A DNA stretch of 8,341 bases from Treponema sp. (GTDB lineage: Bacteria; Spirochaetota; Spirochaetia; Treponematales; Treponemataceae): the NCBI GenBank assembly GCA_016297405.1, contig JAEDGP010000081.1, positions 1-8,341 on the forward strand. Direction: 5' to 3'. Of the stretch, positions 1-7,037 are shown in pieces. A model generated the notes under the pieces. The model ran no database searches. It was not told where the DNA came from and was given only the letters and a program-made list of their open reading frames with translations. The position numbers and the translations under genes were made by a program. Each line of letters begins with the position of its first letter. The first letter of the stretch is position 1.

Positions 1-31
1 GGCGTCCTGCCGCTGAATAGTGCAATGAACC

Positions 32-1513
32 CTATTTAATAATAGGCTTCATTGCCGTCATGTATGCGCGGAGTTTGCGGCCTACAACTTCGATTGGGTG
101 GTTGCGGATTTCAGCGTTTACAGCAACAAGTTCTGCGTTGTTTACACTGTTGTCCTTAACGTTAAGACCCTTACCAATAACTTCTGTTGTTACCTTTGGC
201 ATAAGCTCTTTTTCCATCTGAGGAGCAGCAACGTTAGCAAAGAGGTAACATCCGTATTCAGCAGTATCAGAAATTACACGGTTCATTTCGTACAAACGTT
301 TGCGGTCAATAAGGTTAGCGATAAGTGGAACTTCGTGGAGTGATTCGTAGTAAGCAGATTCTTCCTTAATACCAGCATCAACCATAGTTTCAAAAGCAAG
401 TTCACAACCAGCCTTAACCATTGCAACCATCAGGATACCCTTGTCAAAATATTCCTGTTCAGAAATTTCTGTAGCAGCTTCCTTCTGTGATTCGAATGGA
501 AGCTTACCTGTAGCTTCACGCCAGGCCAAAAGATTAGCATCTTTGTTAGCCCAGTCCTTCATCATTGTTGATGAGAATTCACCAGAAATGATGTCGTCCA
601 TGTGCTTCTGGTAAAGTGGAGCAAGCAAAGCTTTGATTTCTTTAGAAAGAGCGTTAGCCTTGATTTTTGCAGGGTTTGAAAGACGGTCCATCATACCTGT
701 AATACCACCGAATTTCAAAGCTTCACAAATTACGTTCCAGCCGTGCATAAGGAATTTTGTAACCCATTCAGGATCCATACCGTCAGCAACCATCTTGTTG
801 TAACAGCAGATTGTACCAGCCTGGAGCATACCACAAAGAATTGTCTGTTCACCCATAAGGTCAGACTTAACTTCTGCAACGAAAGAAGATTCAAGAACAC
901 CAGCCTTTGAACCGCCCATACCTACAGCCAAAGCCTTAGCCATTGCCCAACCCTTTCCTTCCGGGTCGTTTACAGGATGAACAGCGATAAGATCAGGTAC
1001 ACCAAATCCACGGGCAAATTCGTGGTAAACTTCTGTACCAGGACCTTTTGGCGCACACATAATAACTGTGATGTCCTTACGAATCTGCATTCCTTCTTCA
1101 ATCATGTTGAATCCATGTGAGTACCACAAAGCAGCGCCCTGTTTCATCAACTTCTGAACTTCGTTTATAACTGGAGTGTGCTGCTTATCTGGAGTAAGGT
1201 TACCAACAAGGTCAGCCGTTGGAATCATTTCCTGATATGTACCAACTTTAAATCCGTTTTCTGTAGCGTTCTTCCAAGACTGACGTTTTTCTGTGATAGC
1301 AGATTCGCGGAGTGCATAAGAAACATCAAGACCAGAGTCACGAAGACACATACCCTGGTTCAAACCCTGAGCACCACAACCAACGATTACGATTTTAAGA
1401 CCTTTAAGAGCCTTTACGCCATCAGCAAATTCTTCTTTTGCCATAGAACGACAGTGACCAAGCTGCAAACGAGCTTCACGCCATGGAATTGAGTTAAAAT
1501 AGTTGTTTCCCAT
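32..1513 (-). CDS. ilvC: Ketol-acid reductoisomerase (NADP+), class II long form
   Basis: This enzyme performs the second common step of valine and isoleucine synthesis in the cytoplasm: Mg2+-dependent alkyl migration and NADPH reduction of acetolactate or acetohydroxybutyrate. The 493-residue protein has the long, E. coli-like form with a duplicated knotted C-terminal domain. An N-terminal Rossmann domain carries GCGAQG at residues 45-50 and the phosphate-binding residues R69, R77 and S79. The active-site set aligns with that of E. coli IlvC: H133 (YSHGF), K156 (APKGPG), D218 and E222 (KSDLMGEQ), E390 and E394 (YYESLHE). The frame stays open for 45 codons upstream to an ATG at 1648, but I chose 1513. 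The MGNNYFNSIPW start matches known N-termini (E. coli begins MANYFN), and AAAAAGGAAA lies at normal spacing upstream. The stop is TAG. Its downstream neighbour is outside the window; the upstream gene on the same strand ends 267 bp away. The identification is near certain. Confidence 0.97.
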   Translation of the reverse strand: MGNNYFNSIPWREARLQLGHCRSMAKEEFADGVKALKGLKIVIVGCGAQGLNQGMCLRDSGLDVSYALRESAITEKRQSWKNATENGFKVGTYQEMIPTADLVGNLTPDKQHTPVINEVQKLMKQGAALWYSHGFNMIEEGMQIRKDITVIMCAPKGPGTEVYHEFARGFGVPDLIAVHPVNDPEGKGWAMAKALAVGMGGSKAGVLESSFVAEVKSDLMGEQTILCGMLQAGTICCYNKMVADGMDPEWVTKFLMHGWNVICEALKFGGITGMMDRLSNPAKIKANALSKEIKALLAPLYQKHMDDIISGEFSSTMMKDWANKDANLLAWREATGKLPFESQKEAATEISEQEYFDKGILMVAMVKAGCELAFETMVDAGIKEESAYYESLHEVPLIANLIDRKRLYEMNRVISDTAEYGCYLFANVAAPQMEKELMPKVTTEVIGKGLNVKDNSVNNAELVAVNAEIRNHPIEVVGRKLRAYMTAMKPIIK

Positions 1514-1568
1514 TTTAGTTTCCTTTTTGCGGCAGTTGATTTTATCAAAACTACCTTTTTTAGATTTA

Positions 1569-1675
1569 GGGCGCATGTTTTCGTTTGTTCCGCTTCGCTG
1601 CACAAACGAAAACACCGGGCTATCCAGGGTTCCGGCTTTTGCCTTCATTGCTGCGCAACGCGCTTACGCGCGCCC
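1569..1675. repeat. GC-rich palindromic element in the ilvC leader (candidate dispersed repeat)
   Basis: This 107-bp block is about 59% G+C by my hand count, in a clearly more AT-rich setting. It is bounded by 6-bp terminal inverted repeats, GGGCGC (1569-1574) and GCGCCC (1670-1675). It contains a perfect 13-bp inverted repeat, TGTTTTCGTTTGT (1576-1588) against ACAAACGAAAACA (1602-1614), with a 13-nt loop. A second hairpin at 1659-1672, read on the minus strand, is CGCGC-GTAA-GCGCG with a GNRA-type loop. No U-run follows either stem, so it is not an intrinsic terminator. It has no stop codon in the ilvC frame. The composition, terminal repeats and palindromes are what one expects of a small non-autonomous or REP-like element. 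A structured regulatory leader is the alternative. A second copy is not visible in this window. Confidence 0.5.
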
Positions 1676-1703
1676 TTCCTATCCCTTGCGCGATGTTGCC
1701 TTA

Positions 1704-1732
1704 ATTATAGTTTAATCGGCATATTGCGTAAA
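1704..1732 (-). promoter_or_regulatory. Sigma70-type promoter of ilvC
   Basis: Read on the minus strand, a TTTACG -35 box (1727-1732) is followed after 17 bp by a perfect TATAAT -10 box (1704-1709). Transcription should begin near 1697, giving an ilvC leader of about 185 nt. The promoter sits between the end of the upstream nuclease-like gene and ilvC, so ilvC need not be co-transcribed with it. No start site is measured; the call rests on hexamer match and spacing. Confidence 0.7.
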
Positions 1733-1780
1733 GTGAAACAATCGCATTTTAATGATGATTTTTTTGCAATATTTTTTACA

Positions 1781-2626
1781 CTAAGCAAGCACATCGTCAA
1801 AATAGCTGGAAATCAATTTTCTAAGAGTTTTTGTCTGCAATGGAGTTCCTGCAGCTTCCATTGAAATTATTAAATTTTTCCCCGGAATCCAGCCATTTTG
1901 AATATAAGCATTTAGTTTTGCAGTTGCGCTGGCTGCATATTCATCGTTATTCATCATGCCAAAATGTTCCCAGCAAAACTCTTTTCTGTTATTGATATTC
2001 AAACAATAAAAATCGGGGTGAACAGTTATGAATCCATTTTCAGTTTTTAGTTCTATAGGAAATTCATAACGATATGGCACATTGTTTTGCAAAAGAGCAT
2101 TTGCAATTATAAGTTCAGATTTAGAACGAACCCGCTCGTTTTTAGACGTGTAGAATTCAGAGGAAGTTTCGTAAAATGGCTTTTTTACATAGGGAACATT
2201 TTGCCATTTTTCTGCATATTCGCTGTTTGAAAGTTGTACAGGTTCAATAAAAATGCGCTTGCTTTTTGTAAATTTATTATTTGCCGCATCCAGTGAGCTG
2301 TTCTTGTAAAATTTCGTAAGTTTTCTAAGAAAATGGAGTTCTTTTTTGCCTGCCTCAAGAATTTTTTTGTCGTATTCCTGCTGCAAAAGAGCTTTTGCAA
2401 AATCATCTTTCTTACGCGGCAAATAAGTTCCCTCTTTGTCATATTTTTTTGTAATAAGATAAAATTGAAATGTTTTATTTTTGCGTACAACTCTGATTTT
2501 TCCAGATAAATTGGCATTGTTAGAGTTTTCTTTTATTTTGATGAGCTGAATAAGCGATTTTTCGCTGTTTTCCAGCTGCGGAATAAGTGAAAATGGTGGA
2601 ATATATTCAAACTTTTTTTTCATCAT
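1781..2626 (-). CDS. PD-(D/E)XK nuclease-like protein of unknown function
   Basis: The 281-residue protein has no signal peptide or membrane segment and is rich in lysine and asparagine. Residues about 20-110 form a charged, largely helical region with a possible coiled coil around 75-105. The C-terminal part, about 155-280, has the order of a PD-(D/E)XK nuclease fold: RSKSE with E171 in a helix, then HPDF with D205, then a beta strand ending WEHFG with E220. The usual lysine two residues after that glutamate is replaced by phenylalanine, so catalysis is uncertain. I recall similar uncharacterised proteins with the WEHFGM signature in gut Clostridia; this is memory, not a search. No Shine-Dalgarno is seen before the tandem ATGs at 2626 and 2623. 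Sampled 60-bp lines from its 5' half are only about 30% G+C, lower than argS or folD, which hints at acquisition. The alternating inverted-repeat array begins about 60 bp upstream. Confidence 0.75.
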   Translation of the reverse strand: MMKKKFEYIPPFSLIPQLENSEKSLIQLIKIKENSNNANLSGKIRVVRKNKTFQFYLITKKYDKEGTYLPRKKDDFAKALLQQEYDKKILEAGKKELHFLRKLTKFYKNSSLDAANNKFTKSKRIFIEPVQLSNSEYAEKWQNVPYVKKPFYETSSEFYTSKNERVRSKSELIIANALLQNNVPYRYEFPIELKTENGFITVHPDFYCLNINNRKEFCWEHFGMMNNDEYAASATAKLNAYIQNGWIPGKNLIISMEAAGTPLQTKTLRKLISSYFDDVLA

Positions 2627-2684
2627 AGTTTAAATAGGTAAAAAATTGTAAATTCGGCAATAAAATGTAAAAAAAATTGAAAAA

Positions 2685-2973
2685 TGCATAGATATTGTGC
2701 TTTTTTTAAAACCCTATGTACATTTTTAATGACGGAAAATTATTGATTTCAAAAAACTACATAGGGAATTTCGGTTTTTGCAAATCCCTATGTATGAAAA
2801 AATTCGAAAAGTTTAGTTTTTGAGAAAGATAAGTCGTAGAACGCATTCTTTTTGCGTGGTACATACATAGGGATTTGGAGTTTTATAAAATCGCTATGTA
2901 CATTTTGTTTTTTTTTATTTTATCTGGCAAAAAAAATACATAGGCAATCGAAAAATCTGCAAATCCCTATGCA
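2685..2973. repeat. Alternating inverted-repeat array, motif TACATAGGG / CCCTATGTA
   Basis: Eight copies of a 9-bp motif occur in strictly alternating orientation. TACATAGGG or near variants start at 2685 (degenerate), 2758, 2864 and 2937. The reverse complement CCCTATGTA or variants start at 2712, 2786, 2892 and 2965. Within each inverted pair the start-to-start distance is 28 bp (27 in the first). Pairs 1 to 2 and 3 to 4 are both 73 bp apart, and pair 2 to 3 is 106 bp, so the block looks like an old 179-bp duplication. The arms extend to 13 bp in the second pair, with one bulge, and in the third pair, with one mismatch (consensus AAATCCCTATGTA). It fills most of the gene-free 2627-3107 stretch between the divergent nuclease-like gene and argS; I see no small gene there. 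The layout resembles a mosaic of REP-type elements, or an array of protein-binding sites. Confidence 0.75.
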
Positions 2974-3071
2974 TTTTAGACGACGATTTTTGCTAAATCG
3001 CCATATAGATGGACAAGTCAGCAAATAGCTGCATTATGTAAAGGATAGCTTTCCCCTTCTTGCGGATTTAA

Positions 3072-3100
3072 TTTACCAATCTGCTGTTTTTTGCTATTAT
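3072..3100 (+). promoter_or_regulatory. Sigma70-type promoter of argS, close to the start codon
   Basis: A TTTACC -35 box (3072-3077) is followed after 17 bp by a TATTAT -10 box (3095-3100). The predicted transcription start, about 7 nt further on, falls at or next to the argS ATG (3108). This implies a leaderless or nearly leaderless mRNA. Confidence 0.6.
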
Positions 3101-3107
3101 CTTCTAT

Positions 3108-4847
3108 ATGAAAACAATCATTCAGGATTTAAATGAAATCGTTCTCGCCGGCGTAAAAAAAGCCTTTGGCGAAGATTTGGATTCTTCAAAAGAATATGTG
3201 ACACAGACAAACAATGAAATTTTTGGCGACTATCAGTCGAATGTATCTTTTGCGCTTTCAAAGATTTTGCACAAATCGCCAATGGACGTGGCTTTGGCAT
3301 TGCAGCCGGCATTGGAAGCTGGAAGTTTGGTAGAAAAAATGGACGTTGTTAAGCCAGGGTTCATTAATTTCTTTATTTCTGCGGAATATCTTTGTAAAAA
3401 GATTTGTGAAGTTGATGCAGATCCGGAACTTGGCATTCAGAATGTAGGTAATGGCGAAAAAGTTATTGTTGACTATTCTTCTCCGAATATTGCAAAGGAA
3501 ATGCATGTTGGCCATCTTCGCTCAACAGTAATTGGTGATTCAATCGTTCGCACTCTTACACAGGTGGGTTATGATGTTCTCAGGCAGAATCACATAGGTG
3601 ACTGGGGAACTCAGTTTGGTATGCTCATAGAACATTTGATCGATCTTGGCTGGAAGGATTCTAACGAGCATACAATCAGCGATTTGAACGCCCTTTACAA
3701 AGAATCAAAAGTGAAGTTTGATGCTGACCCTGAATTCGCCACTCGTGCTCATCAGCGCGTTGTAAAAATTCAGAGCGGTGATGCAGAATCCATTGCACTT
3801 TGGAAAGCTCTTACAGCAGAATCAAAGAAGCATTTTGATGCAATGTATAAGCGCATGGGCGTTCTTCTGGAAGATGAAGATTATGTTGGCGAAAGCTTCT
3901 ATAACGATAAGCTTAATGCAGTTGCCGATCGTCTTTTGAACGAAGGCAAAGCTCAGGTTAGTAACGGTGCAGTCTGCATTTTCCCAAAAGGATTTAAGGG
4001 AAAGGATGATGAACCGGTACCGCTTATCATCAGAAAAAGTGATGGTGGTTTTGGTTATGATGCCACTGACGTTACAGCACTTGAATATCGTGCCCGCACA
4101 TTGAAAGCAAAGAAAATTATTTATGTAACTGACACTCGCCAGAAAATGCATTTCAGCATGCTTTTCCAGGCTGCCCGGGATGTTCAGCTTTGTGATGAAG
4201 ATGTGGAACTTACGCATGTTTCTTTTGGTTCAGTTCTTGGACCAGATGGAAAGCCGTTCAAGACTCGCTCTGGTGAAACTGTAACTCTTTCAAGTCTTTA
4301 CGATGAAGCTGAAGCAAAAGCAAAGGAAACAATCCTTGTAAAAAATCCAGGCCTTGCCGGAAAAGAACTGGAAGACCTTTCTCATGCGATTGGTTTTGGC
4401 GCCATCAAATATGCAGATCTGTCCGGGGCTCGCATAAAGGATTATGTTTTTAATCTTGATCTGATGCTTGCCTTTGAAGGAAATACAGCTCCTTATATTC
4501 AGAACGCTTATGTGCGCTGTAAGGCTTTGATCGCCAAGGCTGCTTCCCAGGGAAAAACTCCTGCTTTGGTGGTTCTTTCCAATGATGACGAAAAGCGCCT
4601 TGCAAAAAAATGCATGGAGCTTGGATCTGTTGTTCTTCAGGCTGCAAAAACTTACGAACCACACAGAATCTGCACATACCTTTATGAAGTGGCTTCCGGC
4701 TACCATTCTTTCTATGAAAAAAATCCAGTTCTTTCGGAAAGCAATCAGGATGTTTTGCAGACACGACTTGGACTTTCTTTGCTTGTAAGTAAAGTTCTGG
4801 CAAAAGGTTTGAGTCTGCTTGGTGTTAGAGCAATCGAAAAGATGTAG
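3108..4847 (+). CDS. argS: Arginyl-tRNA synthetase
   Basis: This class I aminoacyl-tRNA synthetase charges tRNA-Arg with arginine using ATP in the cytoplasm. The 579-residue protein has the full family length and collinear domains. The N-terminal Add1 domain for the tRNA D-loop covers about 1-105 (FGDYQSN at 39-45, PGFINFF at 83-89). The catalytic Rossmann fold follows, with the HIGH-type motif HVGH at 133-136 inside KEMHVGHLRST, then HIGDWGTQFG at 162-171. The degenerate KMSKS-loop equivalent is GKPFKTRSGE at 381-390. The DALR anticodon-binding domain begins at about 460 (NTAPYIQNAYVR), and the protein ends in IEKM much as E. coli ArgS ends in VERM. The start at 3108 fits the family N-terminus, although no Shine-Dalgarno precedes it. 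The gene appears monocistronic: it has its own promoter and a terminator begins 40 bp after the stop. Confidence 0.97.
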   Translation: MKTIIQDLNEIVLAGVKKAFGEDLDSSKEYVTQTNNEIFGDYQSNVSFALSKILHKSPMDVALALQPALEAGSLVEKMDVVKPGFINFFISAEYLCKKICEVDADPELGIQNVGNGEKVIVDYSSPNIAKEMHVGHLRSTVIGDSIVRTLTQVGYDVLRQNHIGDWGTQFGMLIEHLIDLGWKDSNEHTISDLNALYKESKVKFDADPEFATRAHQRVVKIQSGDAESIALWKALTAESKKHFDAMYKRMGVLLEDEDYVGESFYNDKLNAVADRLLNEGKAQVSNGAVCIFPKGFKGKDDEPVPLIIRKSDGGFGYDATDVTALEYRARTLKAKKIIYVTDTRQKMHFSMLFQAARDVQLCDEDVELTHVSFGSVLGPDGKPFKTRSGETVTLSSLYDEAEAKAKETILVKNPGLAGKELEDLSHAIGFGAIKYADLSGARIKDYVFNLDLMLAFEGNTAPYIQNAYVRCKALIAKAASQGKTPALVVLSNDDEKRLAKKCMELGSVVLQAAKTYEPHRICTYLYEVASGYHSFYEKNPVLSESNQDVLQTRLGLSLLVSKVLAKGLSLLGVRAIEKM

Positions 4848-4887
4848 TCATAAATGGACGTTGTGCATTAAAAATTTTGCACATTGC

Positions 4888-4948
4888 AAAAAAAGGCTGG
4901 TCAATAAGTTCAATCGCCGTGATTTGAGCTTATTGACCAGCCTTTTTT
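4888..4948. terminator. Bidirectional intrinsic terminator between argS and the lipoprotein gene
   Basis: A perfect 14-bp inverted repeat, GGCTGGTCAATAAG (4895-4908) and CTTATTGACCAGCC (4929-4942), is flanked by A7 on the left and T6 on the right, so both transcripts end in a U-run after the stem. The stem continues inward imperfectly (TTCAATC against GATTTGAG), leaving a loop of about GCCGT. It lies between the stops of the convergent argS (4847) and lipoprotein gene (4974) and should end both. Confidence 0.92.
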
Positions 4949-4973
4949 AATGTATTTGCAATTGAAAGAACTG

Positions 4974-6383
4974 TTATTCGCGGTTCCAGTTTGCACGTTT
5001 TGGATAGTACGACCAGAGTCCTACATTAGAGTAGTTTGTGCCGGCGTTCGATTGAGTGTATCTGAACTGCATTGAACTATAAATTGTGGCATCGCTTTCA
5101 TTTTTTGTTGGGTCCACAATGTAAAGCATACGGATGATGTATGGCTTTCCCATGATGTCATCACCATTAGTGGTAAAATCAGTAGTTTTTTCTTCAGGAA
5201 CTCCTGCAGAGGTCAAGACTCTATATATACCATATTCGTATGTTCCCATCAAAATGCTTTCTGCGGTTTCAGCAATTGAAAGAATATTTCCTTCGCATCC
5301 AGAAGTTGATTTAATGTAAGCTGCTGGAATTTCTATATCTTTTATGGTGATAGCGCCCAGGGAAACGGTTTTCTTTATTTTCATGGAAGTGTCTTCCCAA
5401 TATGATTTTCCCTGTTCAGATGCATTTATGCGAAGCATAGTTTTTTCTGAGCTTCCGTCAATAACATCAATTGTTTGATCGATGTTAGCAGTCTCGAAAG
5501 TGTAAAGTGTATTACCGATCCCAACGTATGTATAAGTTGGGTTGTTTACGCTTTTTCTGGCAACAAGATAATTCAGGAAAATGTCGTCAGATCCATTATT
5601 TACAGCTGAAAGAGTGTAAAGGCCTGCGCCGTTTGTATCTTCTGCAATTGGAGTAGGCGCAGAATTTCCGTTAAGCAACAGAATACCTGCATTTCCGTTT
5701 GCACCGTATTCCTTGTTAGGGGTTTCTCCAGTTTCGTATGGGCGGCCTCCACCAATCCTGATGTAAGCTCTTCTGTTTGAGCTTGTCTTCAAATGTTTTT
5801 CTTCACCACTTCCAGCGAATTCGGTTTCGTTGTTGTCAAAAAGATGAATGCTGGCATCCATCATGAAATTGTCTTTGTCCAGGCTTTCAATGTAAGTGTT
5901 GATCAATGCGTTGATTTCCGCATGTTTCTGCCATTTTTGTTCGGTTTTATTGTAACAGTAAAACTTTACGTCGGTTGGGACATTTCTGTTTTTGTCATCG
6001 TTGAATTCTGGTTTGTAGCAAAGGGCATAAAGATTTTCATTGTCAGAAGCAAGTTTCGAAAAATTGTAGCCCTTGAATTCGTTTTGGTAATATTCGTATG
6101 AAATGGAAGGAGGCAAACCTTCGGAATTGTCTTTTATCCAGGAACCGTGAGCCTTATTGGTTGAGTTTTTATAGTAGATTCTGCCGTTTTGCAGGAAAAG
6201 CAAATCCACTTCGTCTCCGTCTTTTTCAACAGTGAAAGGGACCATGGAGTTTATGAAGCCTGAAATGTCTGCGTCTTCCAAAGCGACTTCTGCACGGATG
6301 CTCTGGAAAATCGGGTCATAGCATCCGAAGAAAAGAAAAGCGCTTGCTAAAATTGCTGATGTAAAGGTAATAAGTTTTTTCAT
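4974..6383 (-). CDS. Putative spirochaetal lipoprotein, second gene of the beta-barrel operon
   Basis: The 469-residue product begins with a lipoprotein signal peptide: KK at 2-3, a hydrophobic core at about 4-19, then the relaxed spirochaetal lipobox LFFGC with the lipidated cysteine at 21. The mature part has no membrane segment. It is rich in Asn, Thr, Gly and aromatic residues with many short strand-like stretches (for example TYTYVGIGNTLYTFET, and LMGTYEYGIYRVL near the C-terminus), suggesting a beta-propeller or other beta-rich extracytoplasmic fold. I do not recognise a catalytic motif, and the function is unknown. The frame stays open to a GTG at 6392, but I chose the ATG at 6383 because AGGCGGT (6391-6397) sits 7 nt upstream of it and would overlap the GTG. 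It begins 17 bp after the beta-barrel gene stop, so the two are probably co-transcribed and may act together at the outer membrane. It stops just before the shared terminator. Confidence 0.85.
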   Translation of the reverse strand: MKKLITFTSAILASAFLFFGCYDPIFQSIRAEVALEDADISGFINSMVPFTVEKDGDEVDLLFLQNGRIYYKNSTNKAHGSWIKDNSEGLPPSISYEYYQNEFKGYNFSKLASDNENLYALCYKPEFNDDKNRNVPTDVKFYCYNKTEQKWQKHAEINALINTYIESLDKDNFMMDASIHLFDNNETEFAGSGEEKHLKTSSNRRAYIRIGGGRPYETGETPNKEYGANGNAGILLLNGNSAPTPIAEDTNGAGLYTLSAVNNGSDDIFLNYLVARKSVNNPTYTYVGIGNTLYTFETANIDQTIDVIDGSSEKTMLRINASEQGKSYWEDTSMKIKKTVSLGAITIKDIEIPAAYIKSTSGCEGNILSIAETAESILMGTYEYGIYRVLTSAGVPEEKTTDFTTNGDDIMGKPYIIRMLYIVDPTKNESDATIYSSMQFRYTQSNAGTNYSNVGLWSYYPKRANWNRE

Positions 6384-6400
6384 TTTGTGCACCGCCTTTT

Positions 6401-7018
6401 CTAAAAGTGATATCTTGCTGAAAGGAATCCAGTCAAGAACAAGCCGTAATCAAAAGAATCGTATTTTGTATTGCTGACTTTTGCCCATTGTGGAATTATG
6501 ATAAAATCGCTTCCAAGACCAAAAGACCAGCTTTCATTCAATCGGTAGAATGCACCAGCTTCAGCTTTCAGAACCCAACCAGGGAACTGCTTTTTGTTTG
6601 CGCAAGTTTCAAAAGTAAAACCAGTAGAAAGGGTGATTGGGAATTCGAATCTCCATACAGAAGGCTGGAACAAAACTCCCATTGTAACTGGAACAAAAGT
6701 GAAGATGTTGCTGCCCTTTGTCGGGTTATAGCCGGCCATAAGCTCTCCACCTAACGCCAGCCATGGATTTAGGAATCTGTAATAGCCAAGAATTGCGCTG
6801 CCGCCAATGTAAAGCTGATCATCAAAATTCAGAGGGAAGTTTGGCATGATCGCAATCTTCAAGAACTGGTCGCCCTTGTCGTTTGTCCGATAAAAAACGT
6901 CTTCCACATATTGTGGATTTTCGTCATTGTCATTGTCGTTCTGATTGTCCTGGTCCTGAGCAAAAACATTGCCGGCCATAACAAAAAGAATTGCAAAAAG
7001 CGGTAATATCCGTTTCAT
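6401..7018 (-). CDS. Small outer-membrane beta-barrel protein (OmpW-like / 8-stranded type)
   Basis: The 205-residue protein has a clear signal peptide (MKR, then a hydrophobic core, with likely cleavage after NVFA at residue 20). An acidic low-complexity linker rich in Asp, Asn and Gln follows (21-40). From about 50 on, alternating amphipathic strands with glycine and aromatic girdle residues run to a C-terminal ARYHF. A terminal phenylalanine is the usual signal for BAM-dependent barrel insertion. The length fits an eight-stranded barrel. Such small barrels are known in treponemes (the T. pallidum OMP8 group, for example TP0733); the ligand is unknown. I chose the ATG at 7018 over an in-frame GTG at 7030 because the signal peptide then begins MKRILP and GAGGA lies just upstream, although its spacing is short. 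It is the first gene of a two-gene operon with the lipoprotein and is divergent from folD. Confidence 0.85.
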   Translation of the reverse strand: MKRILPLFAILFVMAGNVFAQDQDNQNDNDNDENPQYVEDVFYRTNDKGDQFLKIAIMPNFPLNFDDQLYIGGSAILGYYRFLNPWLALGGELMAGYNPTKGSNIFTFVPVTMGVLFQPSVWRFEFPITLSTGFTFETCANKKQFPGWVLKAEAGAFYRLNESWSFGLGSDFIIIPQWAKVSNTKYDSFDYGLFLTGFLSARYHF

Positions 7019-7037
7019 GGTTCCTCGCACTTTTTTT

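Noticed and set aside
1576..1614. Intrinsic terminator from the perfect 13-bp hairpin
   Set aside because: No T-run follows the stem on either strand, and it lies between the ilvC promoter and its start codon.
1514..1648. A 538-residue IlvC starting at 1648
   Set aside because: The extra 45 residues have no counterpart in IlvC proteins I know and are encoded largely by the palindromic element. The ATG at 1513 has both a ribosome site and the family N-terminus.
1514..1697. T-box or attenuator-type leader controlling ilvC
   Set aside because: No T-box sequence, no intrinsic terminator with a U-run and no leader peptide rich in Val, Leu or Ile codons is visible.
2685..2973. CRISPR array
   Set aside because: The repeats are only 9-13 bp, alternate in orientation and have unequal spacing between pairs. 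There are no direct repeats of CRISPR length and no cas genes nearby.
3822..4706. Minus-strand open frames of 130-140 codons inside argS
   Set aside because: They lie antisense to a fully conserved gene and have no family resemblance or ribosome sites.
4863..4882. Short inverted repeat GTGCA/TGCAC just after argS
   Set aside because: The stem is only 5 bp with an AT-rich loop; the strong terminator follows directly and explains the region.
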